A stretch of 11,638 nt of DNA. Origin: Bacteroidales bacterium. GTDB taxonomy: Bacteria; Bacteroidota; Bacteroidia; Bacteroidales; ML635J-15. Shown in pieces: positions 6,646 to 11,638 of the stretch. The notes under the pieces were generated by a model. That model was not told the origin of the DNA. It worked only from the letters and a program-made list of their open reading frames with translations, and did not search any database. A program made the translations under genes and the position numbers. The DNA is taken from the NCBI GenBank assembly GCA_028701945.1, contig JAQVPT010000080.1:1-11638 (forward strand), written 5' to 3'. Each line of letters opens with the position of its first letter. Positions within the stretch are counted from its first letter, which is position 1.

Positions 6646-7814
6646 ACCAATCTTATTTTACCCGTTAATAAATTTTGCATTAAGCCCTGTTTTAGCTGCT
6701 TGTATTTTGCCAGTTTCTTTCCCAATATTTCTATTTCGCTATCCATATCGGATAGGATTTGGGCAATTTTTGATTGCTCTTCCTTTGATTTAGGAACTGT
6801 AATTTCCAAAGATTGAAATTCTCCAATCCAATGTCTTTTATGGTCACCTAATGGGAAGTCAATTTGTTGCATTATTTCAAAAATGAATCTCAAATTTACA
6901 TTTTCACTTTTAGGCTTTAAAATTTTCATTGCGGAAGATTTAACCTTAAAAGAAAAATCAACATATTTTGATGCAGTAGTAAAATCATCGAAAATTATTA
7001 CAGGATGATTTTTAAATATCCCATTTAACTCATTCGTATATCCTAAAACGAATGTTTTACCTGCCGTGAGGACTGGCATATCGTAATTGTCGTTATATTC
7101 AGTACTTTCAACAATATATTTTGTAGGCTGTTCGTATATTAAAAAATCCCCCAAAGTCCTAACTTCCCAACCCTCCTTCGGCGTTAGCAAATTCTGCATT
7201 GCCCCTTTTTTAATCAGCTGTTTTTTAGCAATCTTTTTTTCGAGTGCTTGTATAAGGCTGTCGGTGTCGGATAGCACGCTGGCGATGGCGGTTTGTTCGG
7301 GGAGTGGAGGTAAAACAAAACGAATATTCTTTAATTCGACTAAAGAAATCCCCATTACTGTGCTTCCACTACCCAAATTTTCAATAAATGCAGAATTCTT
7401 TTGAAACCAATAATACAAGAATTTAGTATTAAGCTTTTTTAAAGGAAAAATAGCTTTTAGATCTTGATTTATAGTTACATCTACATAATAAATGACAGCT
7501 TTACCAAGCCCCATTCTTGTAGAAGTAATTAAAGTATTTTTAGGTATTAAATGTGACGCACTATTATTTAAACCTTTCTTAGTAATGTATTCTTGAGTAC
7601 TATATGGATTAAAAGTTGTAAAATCTTTAACTGTTACCCAAGGGATTTCATTTCCCCAAAACTCACCATTTGATCGACTTGGTGTTCCGCCTCCAACAAT
7701 TTTCTCTAGAATATCACCAAATTTATTAACCTCCCAATCATCAGGAATAACCCCAATCTCTGTATTTTTATAACCCTTTGGCAATTGATAATTATCTAAT
7801 TTCTCTTTATCCAT
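6642..7814 (-). CDS. hsdS: Type I R-M specificity subunit (HsdS)
   Basis: A 390-residue DNA-recognition subunit. It has the usual two-fold layout: TRD1 (about 20-172, with GVIPDDWEV and GGGTPSRSNGEFWG), a central conserved helix (about 172-211, PEQTAIASVLSDTD to AMQNLLT), TRD2 (about 212-345, GWEVRTLGDF, PVLTAGK, IIFDDFTTA), and a C-terminal conserved helix (about 346-385, EEQSKIAQILSDMD to LMQNLLTGK). The two helices are internal repeats that bind HsdM and space the half-sites of a bipartite target. I chose the ATG at 7814 because it overlaps the upstream stop as ATGGATAA and begins MDKEKLDNYQLPKGYK; an in-frame ATG at 7841 is less likely. The target sequence cannot be read from this. It appears intact. 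Confidence 0.95.
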   Translation of the reverse strand: MDKEKLDNYQLPKGYKNTEIGVIPDDWEVNKFGDILEKIVGGGTPSRSNGEFWGNEIPWVTVKDFTTFNPYSTQEYITKKGLNNSASHLIPKNTLITSTRMGLGKAVIYYVDVTINQDLKAIFPLKKLNTKFLYYWFQKNSAFIENLGSGSTVMGISLVELKNIRFVLPPLPEQTAIASVLSDTDSLIQALEKKIAKKQLIKKGAMQNLLTPKEGWEVRTLGDFLIYEQPTKYIVESTEYNDNYDMPVLTAGKTFVLGYTNELNGIFKNHPVIIFDDFTTASKYVDFSFKVKSSAMKILKPKSENVNLRFIFEIMQQIDFPLGDHKRHWIGEFQSLEITVPKSKEEQSKIAQILSDMDSEIEILGKKLAKYKQLKQGLMQNLLTGKIRLV

Positions 7815-8652
7815 TGTCAATTGTTTTATCTGTTTTATCATTACCTAAAGCTTTTTTAGCATTTAAAGGGCTAACCACTTTTTTTCCTGTTTTTGCTTCT
7901 AATTCTTTACGGGCAACTTTGGCAACATTGCCGCCTTGTTTAGCTACTTTTTTGCTTTCTTCAAAGTTTTTGGGTTCTACCGCTTCCGAAATATCTTTGG
8001 TAGATGCTTCGGCAAGCATATTAAGAATAAGCTCGGTATTGGTCATATTATCCCTAAGATTTTCTTTCTTCAAACCATTAAGTATTTTATATTCCTTAGT
8101 GGTTTTATTGGCCCAGGCTTTAGTAATAATATTGGTAAGTGTGGCAAATTGAATTCCTTCTTTTAGTCCTCGTTTTTTCCATTCGTCAGTTAACTCTTTT
8201 CGTATTTCAATACTTTTTAGTCGTTGGTTTATCCAGTTTTCGGAATACCCAAGATCTAAGTATTGTTTTAAAGCCCGATCAATGGAAATTTCGGGGTCCT
8301 GCATTTCATCTAGTCGTTCCGCTGCAACGTGCGCCAACCACAACTTAAATGGTTCAGCTTTAGGCGAAGGTATAGATTGGATTAGCCTAAAAAGTTGTTC
8401 GGTATCAGCCACATCGGTTTTTCGCATTTTGCCATCGAGTGCACGCATTTTTAAACCGTTACAATTTGTAACGCTTTGGTTTCCTTCTGCTAAAAGCCTC
8501 TTTTTCAGCACTCTCCAATAAACCTGAGGATTTTTACTTTCGGTTAGCACAGCAATTACATCAACAATAGAGATATACCATTTTTCTGCATCACTATCCC
8601 AGAGTGTTCTTATTTTGCTGTCTTCGTATAATTTTATTTCGTTTTTACTCAT
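7807..8652 (-). CDS. Bro-N domain protein, DinD-like
   Basis: A 281-residue protein. Residues about 8-115 form a Bro-N (phage antirepressor-type) domain: KIRTLWDSDAEKWYISIVDV, then YWRVLKKRL, then DTEQLFRLIQSIPSPKAEPF. The C-terminal part (LTDEWKKRGL, ILNMLAEASTKDIS, VAKQGGNVAKVARKELEAKT) follows the layout of DinD-like proteins. E. coli DinD is a DNA-damage-inducible protein reported to act on RecA filaments; whether this one does so is unknown. It lies between hsdM and hsdS, with an ATGA overlap upstream and an 8-base overlap with hsdS. It is probably cytoplasmic and nucleic-acid binding. It appears full length. It could be a regulator of the operon or an effector linked to DNA damage. Confidence 0.87.
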   Translation of the reverse strand: MSKNEIKLYEDSKIRTLWDSDAEKWYISIVDVIAVLTESKNPQVYWRVLKKRLLAEGNQSVTNCNGLKMRALDGKMRKTDVADTEQLFRLIQSIPSPKAEPFKLWLAHVAAERLDEMQDPEISIDRALKQYLDLGYSENWINQRLKSIEIRKELTDEWKKRGLKEGIQFATLTNIITKAWANKTTKEYKILNGLKKENLRDNMTNTELILNMLAEASTKDISEAVEPKNFEESKKVAKQGGNVAKVARKELEAKTGKKVVSPLNAKKALGNDKTDKTIDNG

Positions 8653-8653
8653 A

Positions 8654-8694
8654 ATACAAAGCCCATTTTTTCGAGGTGAGTATTTACTTTGCTT
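8654..8694. repeat. 41-bp direct repeat, hsdM 3' tail copy
   Basis: Matches 9331-9371 at 38 of 41 positions without gaps. Here it codes for the C-terminus of the truncated DUF1016 protein in the same frame as in hsdM. It shows that the DUF1016 gene lies between two copies of the hsdM end. Confidence 0.9.
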
Positions 8695-9024
8695 CTTATT
8701 TTAATATTCATGGCTACAACAAGGCTGTCTTCTAGTGTTTTTTCGCTGTAAGTACCTTTAAGTCCGGTAAAATCTAAGAAATATGGACTTTTAAACACCA
8801 AATCGGGCGAAAAGGCTTCGCCAGTTCGCATATTGGCAAGTTCTGTTTTTATTAATTCGTCGGGTTTATTGCTAATCAAACTACGTTCGTATAACATACC
8901 GCTAATTTTATTACGAAGATCATCTCTGCCCCACGTCTCACCCAAAGCCATTGTAAGGTAAAAATCTCTTTTAATTTCTTCTTTTAATGATAAAAGCTCA
9001 ATAAAGTGCGACCAGCTCAATTTG

Positions 9025-9039
9025 GTCGCAGCCTGCGAC
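9025..9039. repeat. Palindrome GTCGCAG-C-CTGCGAC
   Basis: A perfect inverted repeat with 7-base arms and a one-base centre inside the DUF1016 gene, coding around residues VSQAAT. A related palindrome lies about 110 bases away. Confidence 0.8.
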
Positions 9040-9134
9040 ACAATTTGAAAAAAGGGGAAAAGCTCGGCAAATTGTATCATTCTACGGATGTTTCGCTCTT
9101 GAAACCCACGTTCACCAAATTGCTGTTGCAATTG

Positions 9135-9151
9135 TGTCGCCAGTTGCGACA
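9135..9151. repeat. Palindrome TGTCGC-cagtt-GCGACA
   Basis: A perfect inverted repeat with 6-base arms and a 5-base loop inside the DUF1016 gene, coding around residues LSQLAT. The flanks (AAATT, CAATTG) resemble those of the palindrome at 9025-9039, so the two look like copies of one short element of about 28 bases. Confidence 0.75.
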
Positions 9152-9322
9152 AAATTTGTTTCCCGTACACAGCTCTTTCGCCATTAAGCAAATCTGTGTT
9201 AATACGGTTACCAATTTTCCAATATAAAAGAGTCATTGTTTTGTTGGCAGTAGATGCAACATAGCTTCTGGCCTCTTCAACAAGCTTGCAAATGTCTGCA
9301 AATAATCTATTGTTTGTTTTTT

Positions 9323-11638
9323 CTATTTCCATACAAATCCCATTTTTACGAGGTGAGCATTTACTTTGCTTTCGGCTTCGACAAGCTCAGCCTCTATGCG
9401 AGGTAAAGGGGTCTCGTAGCGTTCTGCCAGTTCTTTTATACGATTGGTAAGGCTTTGGCTTATATGATCAATCTCGCCTTTTATGGCGGCTTCTATTGTG
9501 TACATCCATTTGTCGTCCACTACCAATTGTTTTATTTCAATTTCGGTAAGTGTTGGATACTTGGCATAAAGTAGATTGTCCAAAATTTCTTCGGCATCTT
9601 TTATTATTTTGTTGATGTCTGTTTGCTTTGTAATTAAATCAAGATATTGCTCTAAAACTCTCTTTTTATCCTTCAATTCTACAATTTCCACAGCATCTTT
9701 CGTTGATTTTAATTCACTATTTACTATTTTTAATTCAGAATTCACGTTATTCTTGTTTACTTTATCTAATTCTGCAAAATAGCCATCTTCCACAGTCTGT
9801 TCTTCTTCCAAATCAACAAGTTCTGCCGCTACTTGCTCTTTTTTTGCCTCAAAATCTTCGATGGCTTGTTTTTCTGCTTTAAAATAACGCTTAATTACCA
9901 GCTCTTTTGGGATAAGGTCGCATGTCCAGCCTTTATCAAGAATTTTCTTTTGTTTATTCTCTACCAATATTCGGTATGTTTCTGCTTTCCAACCGTCCAC
10001 AGAAATAATGTAACAATCATCCTGCATTATCTCAACCCAATAGCTCATAAGGTGTTGGAAAATATCGTATTTTTCAATAAGTGCCTTACTTTGATATGTT
10101 TTAAGTAAATCTTCGGCGAGAGCAACTATAACTTCTTTTGGTTTATTTGCAATGACTAAACTTTTAAGAATCGCTGTGTTTTTTGTTTTCCACAGTTTAA
10201 ACAATTCATCCATTTCGGCAATAAAAGAAACGAACTCAGGGTGTGAAAATATGGTATCTCTAATTTCGGGAAGATTTATAGTAAGATTAGAATACTTATC
10301 GTTAATCTTATCAAAAAGCGATTTTCTTAGTGTTGGGAATATTTGCCAATAATTAGACAGTGCATCAATATCAACAATAGGAATACCACCGTTTAAATGT
10401 GCTTCAATATCTTGTATATCTTCTGTTTCCTGACTTTCGATGTATCTTGGTATATTCAAGTTATACTCATTTCCTTGAATTTCAGTTACTGAGACCATTC
10501 TACTAAATCCTGCAATTTCCAATTGTCCGTTAAAAATATCTGTAATTTTACGAATATCTTGCTCACGTAATCTGTTTTTATTACCATCTTTAATAAAACC
10601 TTTGCCAGCATCAATCATAAAAATACCTTTACGATTATTTGCATTTTCTTTATCAATTAAGATGATAGCTGCAGGAATACCGGTACCATAAAATAAGTTA
10701 GCAGGTAAACCAATAATACCTTTGATATAGCCTTTTTTTATCAAGTTCTTACGAATTCCCGCTTCTGCATTTCCTCTGAATAAAACACCGTGAGGCAGAA
10801 TAATTGCACCTTTCCCATGTCGTTTAAGTGAACGAACAATGTGTAACAAAAATGCATAATCACCATTCTTTGAAGGAGGTGTACCGTAATCTGAAAAGCG
10901 ATTGTAAGGTTTGTCATCTGGCAAATTCAAGCCATTACTCCAGCGCTTATCGCTAAAAGGAGGATTTGCAATTACATAATCAAATGTCTTTAGATTTCCA
11001 TTTTCTTCAAATAGAGGATTAGAAAGTGTATTCCCTTGCTTGATTTCAGCAGTTGGGTTATTGTGCAATATCATATTCATACGAGCCAAGCCTGCAGTAG
11101 TAGCTTCTTTCTCTTGTCCGTAAAGAGTAACCGTTTTATTAGCTTCACTTCCAACCCTTAATAATAAAGAACCCGAGCCACAAGTTGGGTCATAAACTGT
11201 AATATCTGATTTTGTGTCTGCTTCGTTAATTCCGATAATTGAAGCCATTGTTCTGCTAACTTCGGCAGGTGTATAAAACTGTCCTTTGCTTTTTCCGCTT
11301 TCCTGTGCAAAATTCCGCATCAAATATTCATAGGCATCTCCCAAAATATCATCACCCTCTGCTTTGTTTTTACTAAAATCCAATGCAGGATTTTCAAAAA
11401 TAGCAATTAGGTTTGTAAGGCGATCAATCATTTCTTTACCGCTACCTAATTTGGTTACATCGTTAAAGTCAGGTAGATCTGACAAGTGATTAGCTTTTTC
11501 TAATGGTGATAGTATTTGAGTATTTATAAGTCCACCGATATTTGGGTTTCCTTTTAATTTCACCATATCGGCAAAACTTGCTCCAAGGGGAATAGTTATC
11601 GGAGCATAAGGCTGTCCAGACCACTTATCGCTAATGTA
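9323..11638 (-). CDS. hsdM: Type I R-M methyltransferase subunit (HsdM), 5' partial
   Basis: The last 771 residues of HsdM; the frame is open to the window edge and reads YISDKWSGQPYAP before the first internal ATG at 11566, so the true start is outside. It transfers methyl groups from S-adenosylmethionine to adenine at the site chosen by HsdS. Visible motifs (numbered from the window edge) are GQFYTP (119-124), DPTCGSG (motif I, 150-156) and NPPF (motif IV, 225-228). A long charged C-terminal region with coiled-coil character (about 590-770) should contact HsdS. Within it is a two-unit 7-residue repeat, VNSELKI-VNSELKS. The last residues, SKVNAHLVKMGFVWK, recur at the end of the next gene. 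The stop overlaps that gene by 10 bases. No break is seen. Confidence 0.96.
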   Translation of the reverse strand, partial: YISDKWSGQPYAPITIPLGASFADMVKLKGNPNIGGLINTQILSPLEKANHLSDLPDFNDVTKLGSGKEMIDRLTNLIAIFENPALDFSKNKAEGDDILGDAYEYLMRNFAQESGKSKGQFYTPAEVSRTMASIIGINEADTKSDITVYDPTCGSGSLLLRVGSEANKTVTLYGQEKEATTAGLARMNMILHNNPTAEIKQGNTLSNPLFEENGNLKTFDYVIANPPFSDKRWSNGLNLPDDKPYNRFSDYGTPPSKNGDYAFLLHIVRSLKRHGKGAIILPHGVLFRGNAEAGIRKNLIKKGYIKGIIGLPANLFYGTGIPAAIILIDKENANNRKGIFMIDAGKGFIKDGNKNRLREQDIRKITDIFNGQLEIAGFSRMVSVTEIQGNEYNLNIPRYIESQETEDIQDIEAHLNGGIPIVDIDALSNYWQIFPTLRKSLFDKINDKYSNLTINLPEIRDTIFSHPEFVSFIAEMDELFKLWKTKNTAILKSLVIANKPKEVIVALAEDLLKTYQSKALIEKYDIFQHLMSYWVEIMQDDCYIISVDGWKAETYRILVENKQKKILDKGWTCDLIPKELVIKRYFKAEKQAIEDFEAKKEQVAAELVDLEEEQTVEDGYFAELDKVNKNNVNSELKIVNSELKSTKDAVEIVELKDKKRVLEQYLDLITKQTDINKIIKDAEEILDNLLYAKYPTLTEIEIKQLVVDDKWMYTIEAAIKGEIDHISQSLTNRIKELAERYETPLPRIEAELVEAESKVNAHLVKMGFVWK
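9331..9371. repeat. 41-bp direct repeat, original hsdM 3' tail
   Basis: The native end of hsdM and partner of 8654-8694. The start codon of the DUF1016 gene lies at its edge. Confidence 0.9.
9704..9745 (-). repeat. Two-unit 21-bp in-frame repeat in hsdM (VNSEL)
   Basis: Two 21-base units coding VNSELKI and VNSELKS in the charged C-terminal region of HsdM. From memory, 'NSEL/NSEF' repeats of this kind turn up as short inserted repeats in Bacteroidetes coding and intergenic DNA; that link is not proven here. Confidence 0.6.

Larger units (their letters stand above)
8649..9332 (-). pseudogene. Truncated DUF1016 (YhcG-type) protein fused to HsdM tail
   Basis: A 227-residue frame. Residues 1 to about 203 match DUF1016/YhcG proteins: LLYWKIGNRI (35-44), FGERGFQERNIRRMIQFAE (72-90), LSWSHFIELL (105-114) and FLDFTGLKGTYSEKTLEDSL (185-204). 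Members normally continue into a PD-(D/E)xK nuclease domain for a total of about 330-380 residues. Here that domain is missing and residues 213-226 (RSKVNTHLEKMGFV) match the last residues of HsdM (ESKVNAHLVKMGFV). The nucleotide match is 38 of 41 bases. The gene starts inside the hsdM end (10-base overlap) and ends in an ATGA overlap with the Bro-N gene. The nuclease core is absent, so catalysis is not expected. The N-terminal domain could still bind a partner. Confidence 0.85.

Noticed and set aside
7778..8521. Plus-strand open frames across the Bro-N gene
   Set aside because: They lack family motifs, overlap a well-supported minus-strand gene completely and overlap one another.

Overview
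The window is one long minus-strand operon, about 11 kb: a type I restriction-modification (R-M) locus inside a defence island. Base composition is AT-rich, start codons lack clear Shine-Dalgarno sequences, and the gene families are typical of Bacteroidetes. I infer a Bacteroidetes host (Flavobacteriia or Bacteroidales-like); no rRNA or other marker gene is present to confirm this.

Reading in the direction of transcription (right to left), the order is: hsdM (5' end outside the window), a truncated DUF1016/YhcG gene, a Bro-N/DinD-like gene, hsdS, a remnant of a DUF4062-ATPase-wHTH gene, a 43-codon copy of the hsdR 5' end, rhuM, a 147-codon fusion of an hsdR 5' end to the ATPase/wHTH tail, full-length hsdR, and a YgjP-type zinc metallopeptidase. 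After a gap of about 210 bp comes the 5' part of a DUF262 (GmrSD-type) gene, broken by what looks like the left end of an IS256-type insertion sequence whose transposase runs off the window. No plus-strand gene is supported, and I saw no tRNA, rRNA or CRISPR.

HsdM, HsdS and HsdR look intact and should form a working type I enzyme: HsdM methylates, HsdS with its two target recognition domains sets specificity, and HsdR translocates and cuts. Nearly all genes overlap by 1 to 10 bases, which points to translational coupling. Accessory genes occupy the two junctions hsdM|hsdS and hsdS|hsdR.

The most notable signal is a set of recombination scars at those junctions. The hsdM 3' tail is present twice, and the second copy has replaced the nuclease domain of the DUF1016 protein. 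The hsdR 5' end is present three times. About 480 to 510 bp are duplicated on either side of rhuM. The DUF4062-ATPase gene has an in-frame internal deletion that appears to have occurred at a short SVQ-coding microhomology. Together these suggest that accessory genes enter and leave the operon by recombination between copies of hsd gene ends. That mechanism is an inference from one sequence.
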